Below are positions 45,402 through 54,262 of a stretch of DNA of 64,000 nucleotides, in pieces. The notes under the pieces were generated by a model that was given only the letters and a program-made list of their open reading frames with translations, did not search any database and was not told where the DNA came from. The stretch is from Polyangium mundeleinium (GTDB lineage: Bacteria; Myxococcota_A; Polyangia; Polyangiales; Polyangiaceae), in assembly GCF_028369105.1 (NCBI RefSeq), contig NZ_JAQNDO010000001.1, positions 10,696,501-10,760,500 on the forward strand, read 5' to 3'. Made by a program: the position numbers and the translations under genes. How positions within the stretch are numbered: position 1 is the first letter of the stretch; each line of letters begins with the position of its first letter.

Positions 45402-46907
45402 ATGGAAAACCTGAATGCGGAACGTCGGCTCTTCATCAATGGCGCGTTGGTCGACGCGGAGGGGGGGCGAACCTACGACGTCGTCAATCCCGCGACCGAA
45501 GAGATCGCGGGGGTCGTGGCCGCGGCTTCCTTGGCCGATGCCGATCGCGCGCTCGCCGCCGCTCGTCGCTGCTTTGACGCGTCGGATTGGTCGACCAACA
45601 AGGCGCGGCGCATCCGAGCGCTGATCCAGCTTCGTGATGGCCTCAAGGCCGCGTCCGACGAGTGGCGGCGTCAGATCGTCGCCGAGAGCGGATGCCCGAT
45701 CGCCTTCACGCACGGACCGATGCTCGACAGCTCGGTCGCGGACATCGACTACTCGCTCCGGCTCCTGGCCACCTATCCGTTCGAGCGCGAGCTCGAGGAC
45801 CTGGGCTCGCCCATGGGAGGCGCCGCGCGTCGCCTGGTGTGCAAGGAGGCCGCTGGCGTGGTGGTGGCCATCACCCCTTGGAATGCGCCGGTGCAAACGA
45901 ACCTGCAGAAGACCATTCCCGCGCTGGCGGCCGGCTGCACGGTCGTGCTCAAGGCCGCTCACGACACGCCGTGGGCGGCGACGATGCTGGGGCGCGTCGC
46001 CGCGCAGTGCCCGGACCTGCCGCCGGGGGCGTTCAACGTGCTGACGTCGTCGGCCGACGGATCGCTCGGCGCCATGCTCACCGCCGACCCTCGTGTGGAC
46101 GTCGTCTCGTTCACGGGGTCGACGGCCACGGGACGTCGCGTCATGGAGAGCGCCGCGAAAACCATCAAGAGGACGCTGCTCGAGCTCGGCGGTAAGTCCG
46201 CGATGATCATCCTCGACGATGCGGATTTCTCTCAAGCTCTGATCGGCGCCAGCTTCGTGTGCGCGAACGCCGGCCAGGGCTGCGTGCTGAATACGCGGCT
46301 TCTCGTTCCGCGCTCGCGTTACGACGAGGCCATCGCCATTCTGGAGTCGATCTATCGCAACGTGCCCTACGGCGACCCGACCGACATGAAAAACATCATG
46401 GGGCCGATGATCAACGCCGCACAGCGTGAGCGAGTCCTCGCCTACATCGAGAAGGGAAAGGCCGAGGGGGCGCGGCTCGTGGTGGGCGGGGGCAAACCTC
46501 AGCGCTTCGCGAAAGGCTACTACGTCGAGCCCACTCTCTTCGCCGACGTCGAGAACACGATGACGATCGCGCAAGAAGAGATCTTCGGTCCCGTCCTCGT
46601 CGTCATCCCCTTCGAAGATGATGAAGACGCAATCCGTATCGCGAACGACTCGATCTACGGCCTTTCCGGGTCGGTGATCTCGGCGTCTCCCGAACGAGCC
46701 ATGAAGGTGGCCCGCCGTATCCGCACGGGTTCCATGAACGTGAACGGGGCGTTCTTCTTCTCTCCCAACGCTCCCTTCGGCGGCTACAAGCAATCGGGCA
46801 TCGGCCGCGAGATGGGGCTCGAAGGCTTCGAAGAGTATCTGGAGACGAAGACGATCGCGGTTCCGGTCGAGTTTCCGACGGCCACGATCGCCCACGCCTC
46901 GCCGTAA
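45402..46907 (+). CDS. NAD(P)-dependent aldehyde dehydrogenase
   Basis: 501 residues, usual length. AITPWNAPVQTNLQKTIPAL (catalytic Asn), FTGSTATGR (cofactor), LLELGGKSAMIILDDAD (Glu) and FVCANAGQGCVLNTRLLVPR with nucleophile Cys in GQGC, plus C-terminal EEIFGPVLVVIPF and PFGGYKQSGIGREMG. Cytoplasmic. Probably works with the SDR ahead of it under control of the 18-bp motif. Substrate unknown. Confidence 0.92.
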   Translation: MENLNAERRLFINGALVDAEGGRTYDVVNPATEEIAGVVAAASLADADRALAAARRCFDASDWSTNKARRIRALIQLRDGLKAASDEWRRQIVAESGCPIAFTHGPMLDSSVADIDYSLRLLATYPFERELEDLGSPMGGAARRLVCKEAAGVVVAITPWNAPVQTNLQKTIPALAAGCTVVLKAAHDTPWAATMLGRVAAQCPDLPPGAFNVLTSSADGSLGAMLTADPRVDVVSFTGSTATGRRVMESAAKTIKRTLLELGGKSAMIILDDADFSQALIGASFVCANAGQGCVLNTRLLVPRSRYDEAIAILESIYRNVPYGDPTDMKNIMGPMINAAQRERVLAYIEKGKAEGARLVVGGGKPQRFAKGYYVEPTLFADVENTMTIAQEEIFGPVLVVIPFEDDEDAIRIANDSIYGLSGSVISASPERAMKVARRIRTGSMNVNGAFFFSPNAPFGGYKQSGIGREMGLEGFEEYLETKTIAVPVEFPTATIAHASP

Positions 46908-47135
46908 CGGCTGCCGATCGGACGCCGCTGCCCGACACCGCCGCGCGGGATGCGGTCGCCGGCCCGCCGGCCGAGAGGTTCGGCGAAGCTGCACGTTGCC
47001 GGGGCGTCGCGTCACCGTCGTGGAGCGCTCGTCGGACACGACCCCCCAAAAACGTAGGCCTCCATCCCGATGCCGGTTGACGCTCACCCGGTCGGTCGCC
47101 GACGATGATGGCGGTTTGTTTCCGAGGAGGACCTC

Positions 47136-48983
47136 ATGATCGAGCGCCAGGAGATCACCCAGTTCGCCATCTATCCGTCGATCGGCGTGGCGCGCGTTGG
47201 TAACAGCGCCGACGCGTATTTCTTCGGCCCCGAGCAGCCCGGCGTGCCGCGCGCGGACGCCTACCGCGACGCGAGCGGCTGCATCAAGCGCCAAGCCGCG
47301 CGCTTCCGCGTCTATGGCCTCGATGCGAACGGCAACGTCGTCAAGGAGATCACCGCCGACGACGCGCGCATCACCTGGAAGGTCGAGGTCGCGAACAAAA
47401 AGGCGGCGTGGTTCAACTTCGATCAGGCGCTCGACATCCTCGAGTCGCAAGGCCTTGCGAGCACGCTGCGCAACCCGACCGTGAAGGGCCCCGAGCGCGC
47501 GAGCCTCGCCATCACGCCGCCCCCCGTCACCATCTCAGGCAAGGATGTGAATTCGAGCGGCGACGACGCCTCCCTCACGTTTCATGGCCGCTTCTTCGGT
47601 AAATCGGTATACCTCGGCGAGCTGCGCACCGACGCCGCAGGGCGCCTGGTCTTCCTCGGCGGGCGCGGTGAGGCGGCGAGCGTCGACAACAAGCCCGCGA
47701 CCACCTTTGCCAACAACACCGGCTGGCACGACGACACCTCCGACGGGCCGGTCGACGCGTCGATCGAATACAACGGCAAGACCTATACGGCGAAAGGCGC
47801 CTGGGTGGTCGTCGGGCCGCCGGACTACGCTCCGGGCCTGCAGGGCATCGTCACCGGCTGGGACCTGCTCTTCCAGGTCGCAACCGAGATGGAGCCGGCG
47901 CGCATGCCCCAGCGCCCGAAGTTCTCCGAGCACATCTACCCCTTGCTTCGCCGGTTCTCGCTGACCCAGTGGGTGAACGCAGGCTTCGCGCGCGATTTCG
48001 GCTTCGGCACGCCGAGCGATTTCACCGATCCCGTGCTCGTCGCGCGCCTGAACGACCCCTCGGACACGTCGCGCTCGCTCCGCACGCGCATCTTCGACTG
48101 GTTCAGGAATGCGAGTTATGACCACCCCGAGCCGGCCGCGCTCCCCGGCTATTACGGGGATGCGATGACGGGCAACGCCACGAAGCCGGCGAGCCCGCGC
48201 GAGTGGATGGCCATCCTACCGACGCAATACAGGTGGCTCGAGCAATGGGCCGAGGGCCATTTCGAGGCCGACGGGCCGCCCGCGGTCCCGCCGGCCTGGG
48301 AGAGCCTTAGCGCGGCCGAACAAGTCCGGGGCATCGACCGTGCCGTGCTGGACGAGGTGCTCGGCGGGCCCTTCCACCCCGGCGCGGAGTTCACCTGGCC
48401 GATGCGCAACAAGATCCTTTACGTGGAGCCGTTCCGCATCAAACGGCGCGCCAATCCAGAGCCCGACTGGGGCCCGCAGCTCATCTCCTCGATCGCGCTA
48501 GGGAAAGACGGGCCGCTCGACGGCTCGACGGCGGGCGACATCACCCGCTGGATGGCAACACCGTGGCAGACCGACACCTCCTCGTGCCTTTCGGCCTACG
48601 TGCCCTACGTCGACGATTACCTGCCGACGTTCTGGCCCGCGCGCGTGCCGAACGACGTGCTCAGCGAGAAGCAGTACGAGCAGCTCATCGATCCAGACAC
48701 CTCCCCCCGCGAGAAGGAGCGGGTCTTCGCCTTCGAGCAGCGTGTGAAGTGGCTGCGCGGGATCCGCTACCCCATGCGGCCGACGTTCCCACCGCAGATC
48801 TATCCCTCGAAGGACGCGATCAACAAGTTCATCCGCGAATGGGCGCTCGTTGGCATCGTCGAGCCAAAACCCGGACCAGGCGGCCTCCTGCCCCGCGAGG
48901 TCTGGGTGGAGACGGGCCGGCAGATCGAGCACGACCAGCCGACCGCAACGGCGCTTGCGCCGATCTGGTCGTCCGAGGACTAG
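47136..48983 (+). CDS. lodA: LodA/GoxA-like quinoprotein amino-acid oxidase
   Basis: 615 residues; ATG follows GAGGAGG. The N-terminus IYPSIGVARVGNSADAYFFG is the LodA-family opener. Further family blocks: AAWFNFDQALD, VVVGPPDYAPG, FTWPMRNKILYVEPFRIKR and PWQTDTSSCLSAYVPYVDDY then TFWPARVPNDVL. Members make a cysteine tryptophylquinone cofactor from one Cys and one Trp and oxidise lysine or glycine, releasing H2O2. Cys484 is the probable Cys; Trp500 or Trp539 the probable Trp (known LodA uses Cys516 and Trp581, a wider spacing). No signal peptide. The next gene is its maturation partner. Substrate unknown. Confidence 0.88.
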   Translation: MIERQEITQFAIYPSIGVARVGNSADAYFFGPEQPGVPRADAYRDASGCIKRQAARFRVYGLDANGNVVKEITADDARITWKVEVANKKAAWFNFDQALDILESQGLASTLRNPTVKGPERASLAITPPPVTISGKDVNSSGDDASLTFHGRFFGKSVYLGELRTDAAGRLVFLGGRGEAASVDNKPATTFANNTGWHDDTSDGPVDASIEYNGKTYTAKGAWVVVGPPDYAPGLQGIVTGWDLLFQVATEMEPARMPQRPKFSEHIYPLLRRFSLTQWVNAGFARDFGFGTPSDFTDPVLVARLNDPSDTSRSLRTRIFDWFRNASYDHPEPAALPGYYGDAMTGNATKPASPREWMAILPTQYRWLEQWAEGHFEADGPPAVPPAWESLSAAEQVRGIDRAVLDEVLGGPFHPGAEFTWPMRNKILYVEPFRIKRRANPEPDWGPQLISSIALGKDGPLDGSTAGDITRWMATPWQTDTSSCLSAYVPYVDDYLPTFWPARVPNDVLSEKQYEQLIDPDTSPREKERVFAFEQRVKWLRGIRYPMRPTFPPQIYPSKDAINKFIREWALVGIVEPKPGPGGLLPREVWVETGRQIEHDQPTATALAPIWSSED

Positions 48984-48996
48984 CAAGGCCGGGCGC

Positions 48997-50079
48997 TTGA
49001 TCGAGGCGGATGTCGTCGTCATTGGCGCGGGGCCGGCGGGGAGTGCGTCGGCCATCGCGCTCGCCGGCGCGGGCCTGCGCGTGGCAGTCTTCGGACGCGC
49101 GCAGGCCCGCGAGCGCATCGGCGAGAGCCTCTCGCCCGGGGCGCCGTCCCTGCTTGCGCAGCTTGGGGTTTGGGAGCGCTTCCGTGCGGACGGGCACCTG
49201 CCCTGCCACGCGAATGCCTCCGCGTGGGGGAGCGCCGCGCTTGCATGGCACGACTTCCTTCGCGATCCACGCGGGCACGGCTTCCATATCGACCGCGCGC
49301 GCTTCGAGGCCATGCTGCGGGAGCGGGCCATCGAGGTGGGCGCACGCCTCTTCGAGGAGGACGCGCCGCGGGGATGGCAATTGGAGGGCGGTGTATGGCG
49401 CGCGGCGGCGAATGCCGATAGCCGGGTAGTCGCCGCGCGTTACGTGGTCGACGCGTCGGGACGGGCAGCGTCCTTCGCTCGCAGCCAGGGCGCGACGCGC
49501 CTGGTCGCGTGGGAGCAGGTGGCGCTCGTCGCCTTCGCGCGCGCGGCTCGGCCCATCGAGGAGACGTTTACGCTGATCGAGGCTGTGCGCGAGGGGTTCT
49601 GGTACTCGGCGCCCATCCCCGGGGGGCGCTTCGCCCTCGCGCTCTTCACCGATGCCGCGCTGCACCACGCGCCGAGCGCGCGCACGCCCGAAGGCCTCGG
49701 CGCGCTGCTCGATGCTTCGACCCATACCCGGCACCGCCTCGAGGGTCACCGCGCGCGCCTCGAAGGTGCCCCGCGCTTCGTCGACGCCGGGAGCGCCCGC
49801 CTCGCGCATCCGCAAGGCCCCGGTTGGGTGGCCGTCGGCGACGCCGCGCTCTGCTACGATCCCATCTCCGCGCACGGGCTGACGCTCGCGCTGCGCACAG
49901 GCGTGGACGCCGCTGCCGCGCTCGTCGCTGACTGGCGCGGCGACGCTTCCGCCCTGCCCGCCTACGCCACGCGCCTCACGCGCGCCTTCGATGACTACCG
50001 CCGCGAGGCCCTGCACATCTACCGTAGCGAGCAGCGCTGGCTCGACGCGCCCTACTGGCACGCGCGCCACGCACGCTGA
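48997..50079 (+). CDS. lodB: LodB-like FAD-dependent maturation oxidoreductase
   Basis: 360 residues starting at TTG, 13 bases after the lodA stop; no ATG or GTG start fits the N-terminal fold. Rossmann motif VVVIGAGPAGSASAIALAGA, then GESLSPGAPSLLAQLG, VVDASGRAASFARSQGATR and GWVAVGDAALCYDPISAHGL, as in FAD-dependent halogenase/LodB-type proteins. LodB is required to build the quinone cofactor in LodA, so this pair forms a two-gene operon. The TTG start may lower its translation relative to LodA. Confidence 0.85.
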   Translation: MIEADVVVIGAGPAGSASAIALAGAGLRVAVFGRAQARERIGESLSPGAPSLLAQLGVWERFRADGHLPCHANASAWGSAALAWHDFLRDPRGHGFHIDRARFEAMLRERAIEVGARLFEEDAPRGWQLEGGVWRAAANADSRVVAARYVVDASGRAASFARSQGATRLVAWEQVALVAFARAARPIEETFTLIEAVREGFWYSAPIPGGRFALALFTDAALHHAPSARTPEGLGALLDASTHTRHRLEGHRARLEGAPRFVDAGSARLAHPQGPGWVAVGDAALCYDPISAHGLTLALRTGVDAAAALVADWRGDASALPAYATRLTRAFDDYRREALHIYRSEQRWLDAPYWHARHAR

Positions 50080-50153
50080 GGCAGGGCGCACCGGGGGGAG
50101 AGGCTTCGAGCCGGGCGCCACCGGCCGGAATCACGCGCAGGGATCCTCGGCGG

Positions 50154-52268
50154 TCACGGAGCCGGCGACCTCGGCCCCGCGGGATCGACGGCGGCCCCGG
50201 CCCGCTGGAGGAGCCGATCGCGCATCTTCCCCACCTCGTTCGCCGCGACCACGTCGCCGCCCTCGCGGAACGCCTCGGCGGCGCGCTCGTAGAAGACCGC
50301 GGCCTCGCGCGGCAAGAAGACGCCGCGGGACGACGTCGCCGCATCCATCAGCTTTCGACCCACCATGCAAGGTTCGCCTGCGCCGCGCCACTGCTCGGCC
50401 ACGAGGGCAGGGTCTGCGCCCAGCGCTTCGAGCGCCACCGCCAGCCGGCGGCGCAGGAGCACCTCGACGGGGCGCGGGAGCGTCGCGAGGACGGTTTCCC
50501 CGATGAGATCGTGGCTGAAGCCCATGCCATGCACGACGTGCGCGGCCGTGAGCTCCGCCCAGCAAGCGGCGGTGGCAGCGGCGCTGGCCTCGAGCGCGGC
50601 CGACGCGCTCGCGAGCGTGAAATTCGAGCCGAGCAGCGCGAGCACGCGGGCCATCTGCAACGCCGGCTCCGACAAGCGCGAGAGCGTGCCTTCGAGGACC
50701 ACGCCGATGCGGCCGGGGGGCATGCGCGCGACTTCGGCGCGCGAGAGCGTGCCCGACGCGATCACGTGCTTCACGGTCTCGAGCACGAAGAGCGGATTGC
50801 CGCCCGCGTAGCTCGCGATCGAGTCGGCCATGTCGGCGATGCCGGGCACGTCGAGGCTCCCGAGGAGCTGCCGCACGCCGGCCGGGGGGAGCGGATCGAG
50901 CTCGATGTGGATCCCCAGGCCAAACGCCACGCCCTCGCGGATGGACGCCATGATCGCCTCGGGCAGCTCGCCCGCGCGATAACAGAGCACGGCGCGAAGC
51001 TTCACCGTCGGGTCCTGGAAGAGCTGCGCCATCACATACTGCCCGGCTTCCGCGGTCGCGGCGTCCACGAACTGGATGTCGTCGACGCCAAACGCGTCGT
51101 AGCCTTCGCGCGCCGCGAGGCGATGCGCTTCGATCTTGGCCTGGAGCATGCGTATCTTGTCCGCCTCGCTCTCCATCGGCCCCGGCGCCTGCCCCAGCGC
51201 CGGCACGAGCCGCGCGAGCTCGGCGCGCGCCCAGGGAGCGAGCTTCGCCGCGTCAATCTTCGCCAGCATTTCGCTGTACACGCGTGCGTGCGTCCCGTAA
51301 GGCACGGCGCGGTCGCCGGGGCGGCCCGAGAAGAAGAACGGCTTCGCCACCGCGTTGAGGAAGTCGTGCATGAGGCGGCTCTTCCCGATGCCCGGCGGGC
51401 CGCCGATGATGATGGCCTGGCCGGCGGCCCAAGCCGCCTCCATCCGCGCCCACACCTCCTCGCGGCCCACGAGCGCCGGAGGCCGGAGCACGGAGAGCGG
51501 GATCACGCGCGCCGACGGCGCGGACCTCGGCCCGCGTTGCTCGACAGAGCGCGCGATCTCGCGGGCGAGCTCGGTCGTGGCGCGTGATGGCTCGATCCCG
51601 AGCTCCCGATCCAGCATCGCGCGCAGGCGCTGGAAGACCGCGAGCGCTTCGCCACGATCTCCCGCGGCATAGAGCAGGCGCATCCGCTGCCGGTGCGCGT
51701 CCTCCGAACGCGGTTCGAGCTCCACGGCGCGCGCGGCGAGCGCGAGCGCGTCGGCGAGACGACCGCTTCGCTCGTGCTCGTCGATCGCGGCGGTGATCGC
51801 CTGACGTCGCGCGGCGTCCACGTTCGCTCGCGCGCTGTGCAGCCACTCGTCGAACAGCGGTGCGTCGTCGAACGCGAGCTGACCGAGCAGCCGGCCCAAA
51901 GGCAGCTCGGTGGCGCGCGCCGCGAGCTCCGTGCGGCGCGCGCCTCGCAGCGCGCTCACGTCCGCGTCCACGGAGGCCGCCAGAGCCAGCGGATCTGCGC
52001 CGCTCACGAGCACGTCGCCGGTCGCCACCTTCAGCCGCCGGAGGAGCTGTCGCAGGTTGGCCCGCGCCGTCGCCTCGGGCGAGTCGGACCAGAACAGTCC
52101 GGCGAGCCTCGACTTCGGCGTCGCCCCCTCGACCGCCAGGTAGGCAAGGAGCCCGAACGCCTTCTTTTCGAACCGCGCCGGGCCGTTGGGACCGACGAGT
52201 CGGACCTCTCCCAGCACGGAGAGATGCCAGTCGATGATCCCTTTTGTGGAGTTGCCCTGCGCGTGCAC
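50154..52268 (-). CDS. SARP/AfsR-type regulator with ATPase domain
   Basis: 704 residues, GTG start. N-terminal winged HTH (about 15-95; HLSVLGEVRLVGPNGPARFE, KAFGLLAYLAVEGATPKSRL), bacterial transcriptional-activator domain (about 100-250; RRQAITAAIDEHERSGRLAD, DRGEALAVFQRLRAMLDREL), then an AAA/NACHT-like ATPase with Walker A GGPPGIGKSR (about 288-297) and Walker B-like AFGVDDIQFVD. The C-terminal part is helical. SARPs activate secondary-metabolite or stress genes. It ends 75 bases from the lodB end, convergent, so it may or may not control it. Confidence 0.88.
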   Translation of the reverse strand: MHAQGNSTKGIIDWHLSVLGEVRLVGPNGPARFEKKAFGLLAYLAVEGATPKSRLAGLFWSDSPEATARANLRQLLRRLKVATGDVLVSGADPLALAASVDADVSALRGARRTELAARATELPLGRLLGQLAFDDAPLFDEWLHSARANVDAARRQAITAAIDEHERSGRLADALALAARAVELEPRSEDAHRQRMRLLYAAGDRGEALAVFQRLRAMLDRELGIEPSRATTELAREIARSVEQRGPRSAPSARVIPLSVLRPPALVGREEVWARMEAAWAAGQAIIIGGPPGIGKSRLMHDFLNAVAKPFFFSGRPGDRAVPYGTHARVYSEMLAKIDAAKLAPWARAELARLVPALGQAPGPMESEADKIRMLQAKIEAHRLAAREGYDAFGVDDIQFVDAATAEAGQYVMAQLFQDPTVKLRAVLCYRAGELPEAIMASIREGVAFGLGIHIELDPLPPAGVRQLLGSLDVPGIADMADSIASYAGGNPLFVLETVKHVIASGTLSRAEVARMPPGRIGVVLEGTLSRLSEPALQMARVLALLGSNFTLASASAALEASAAATAACWAELTAAHVVHGMGFSHDLIGETVLATLPRPVEVLLRRRLAVALEALGADPALVAEQWRGAGEPCMVGRKLMDAATSSRGVFLPREAAVFYERAAEAFREGGDVVAANEVGKMRDRLLQRAGAAVDPAGPRSPAP

Positions 52269-52597
52269 GTGGCGCTGTCACCTCGGAGGCCTCCAGCGCC
52301 ATCGCTCGACGGGAGGCGGGGCGATAAGGATGCGGTCCCACCGCGTCATGCCCCACCTTGGGTCATGCCGCCACCATCGAGCAGCAATCGGCGATACAGG
52401 TCGGTGTCGGGCAACGGCTCGTGGTCCCCCTGCGCGCTTCCGGGAGGGACCGAGCTATCGGCGCGGAAGCGCGACGAAAATCTGCTCACCGCGTCCTGTC
52501 ACGCTCCCGTCACGCCCCCGGTCCCAAGCTCCCGTTCGACTTGGCCCGCCGAGACCTACGACGTCGCGGCGCATGGCCTCTCGGGGAGCTTGCACGT
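52269..52597. other. 329-bp divergent spacer
   Basis: Lies between the SARP start (minus) and the Cys-rich lipoprotein start (plus) and must contain both promoters. No gene and no clear operator was seen. Confidence 0.4.
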
Positions 52598-54241
52598 ATG
52601 AAACCGCACATCGATTCCAAGCGTTCCTTCTCGCTGCTTTCGGCCCTCTTCGGGACGGCTCGCAAATCGGTCGCGCCTTCGGATGGCATCGTGGGCGGGG
52701 ATCCGCTGCACGCAGCGGGACCCCTCGGCTCGCGTTCTCCCGGTCCCCGGAGGGGCTCACACCGGGGCGTGCTCGGCGTCGCGGTGGCCTTGGTCGCGGG
52801 CGCGCTCGTCGCCGGCGCGTGCGGCACTGCGCCCGAAGACGCTTCGCTGGAAGAAAACGTCGACTCGTACAGCGCTGCCGCCACCTGCGAAACGTGCGAA
52901 CCCGGCGACCCTCCCCCCCCGACCTGCACGCCCAAGTGTGCGGGCAAGGTGTGCGGAGCCTCCAACGGCTGCGGCGGCAAGTGTGCCAGCGGCTCCTGCC
53001 CGGCAGGCACGACCTGCGGCGGCGGCGGCGTGTACGCCCAGTGTGGGTGTACGCCCCAGTGCTCGGGCCAGGCGTGCGGGGCGCCCGACGGCTGCGGCGG
53101 TATCTGCACCGGCGGCTCGTGCCCCTATGGGCAGGCGTGCGGCGCGGCGGGTGTACCGGGCCAGTGCGCGACGCTGCCGACGGGGCAGGGCGTCGAGTGC
53201 TTCGTGTTCAACGACGGCTACGCCGACATGGTCGGGCCGTCGCAGGCGATTTACCTCGAGAGCGGCTCGGGCCGGGCGTGCGTGCCCGACGGCACCCCGG
53301 GCGGCACCTGCCGCAAGTGGTTCGGCCGCTGCCAAACCACCGATCCGAGCCACACGCCGGTGCTCTTCAATGTCTTCAATGACGGCGAGACCGACATGGC
53401 GGGCCCGTCGGACGCGGTGTTCTCGCCGGGGGGCAAGCAGGCGTGCGTGCCGGGCGGCGCCGCGGGCATATGCCGGCGCTGGTTCGGCGAGGCGACGCTG
53501 CCCGACGGGCGCTCGGTCGAGTGCAAGCTGTCCGACGACGGCGGCGCGCGGAAGACGAAGTTCACGGAACACGCGATTTACAACCATGGCTACGGGAACG
53601 TGTGCTTCCCCGACGGCAGCACGCACGGCCTGTGTCGCAAGTGGTTCGGTGAGTGCAGGGTGACCGGCTGCGGCGACGGCGCGTGCAACAGCGACGAGAC
53701 GCCGTCGAGCTGCCCGTCCGACTGCAAGTGCGGCGACGGGCTCTGCAATGGCTCCGAGACGTGTGGCAGTTGCTCGCAAGATTGCGGCGGTTGCTGTGGC
53801 AACGGTGTATGCAACCCCAGCGTCGGCGAGTCGTGCAGCACATGCCCGTCCGACTGCGGCAAGTGCTGCGGCAACGGCGTTTGCGACAATGGCGAGACGT
53901 GCGGTTCGTGTCAGCAAGACTGCGGCGCGTGCCCCGTGCCGACCTGCTCGGGGCAGCCGGCCGAGTCGCAGGCGCAGTACTTCACCGTGGGTATCGAAAA
54001 TTACTGGGGCTGCCTGCTCCAGAGCAACGCGTTCTTTGCCAACTCGCTGAGCGAGGCCGTGCAATGCGGGCAGGCGGCCTTCCCCGGCTACAACATCGTC
54101 ACGGGCACGGTCGGGACCTACGTCTACAACACCGGCAACGTCAACGGCTGCGCCGACATCACGTTCGCCGCGCTGTCGTCGTCGAAGGCGGCCTCGTGCG
54201 CGAATGCGAATGGTTACCCGTACGCAGGCCCCTGCCCCTGA
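52598..54241 (+). CDS. Cys-rich repeat lipoprotein
   Basis: 547 residues from ATG after GGGGAG. The hydrophobic signal segment comes late (about 59-79, VALVAGALVAGACG); an internal GTG near 52769 would give a more normal leader, so the start is unsure. Mature parts: CxxC-type modules (CAGKVCGASNGCGGKCASGS, CSGQACGAPDGCGG), then three tandem ~55-residue units each ending RKWFG or RRWFG (about 197-360), then three C-G-[DN]-G-x-C-N units (CGDGACNSDETPSSCPSDC and like), and a closing WGCLLQSNAFFANSLSEAVQ region. An adhesive or cell-wall surface protein is likely. Confidence 0.75.
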   Translation: MKPHIDSKRSFSLLSALFGTARKSVAPSDGIVGGDPLHAAGPLGSRSPGPRRGSHRGVLGVAVALVAGALVAGACGTAPEDASLEENVDSYSAAATCETCEPGDPPPPTCTPKCAGKVCGASNGCGGKCASGSCPAGTTCGGGGVYAQCGCTPQCSGQACGAPDGCGGICTGGSCPYGQACGAAGVPGQCATLPTGQGVECFVFNDGYADMVGPSQAIYLESGSGRACVPDGTPGGTCRKWFGRCQTTDPSHTPVLFNVFNDGETDMAGPSDAVFSPGGKQACVPGGAAGICRRWFGEATLPDGRSVECKLSDDGGARKTKFTEHAIYNHGYGNVCFPDGSTHGLCRKWFGECRVTGCGDGACNSDETPSSCPSDCKCGDGLCNGSETCGSCSQDCGGCCGNGVCNPSVGESCSTCPSDCGKCCGNGVCDNGETCGSCQQDCGACPVPTCSGQPAESQAQYFTVGIENYWGCLLQSNAFFANSLSEAVQCGQAAFPGYNIVTGTVGTYVYNTGNVNGCADITFAALSSSKAASCANANGYPYAGPCP

Positions 54242-54262
54242 AGCCTCCCGGGGCGGGCCTCG

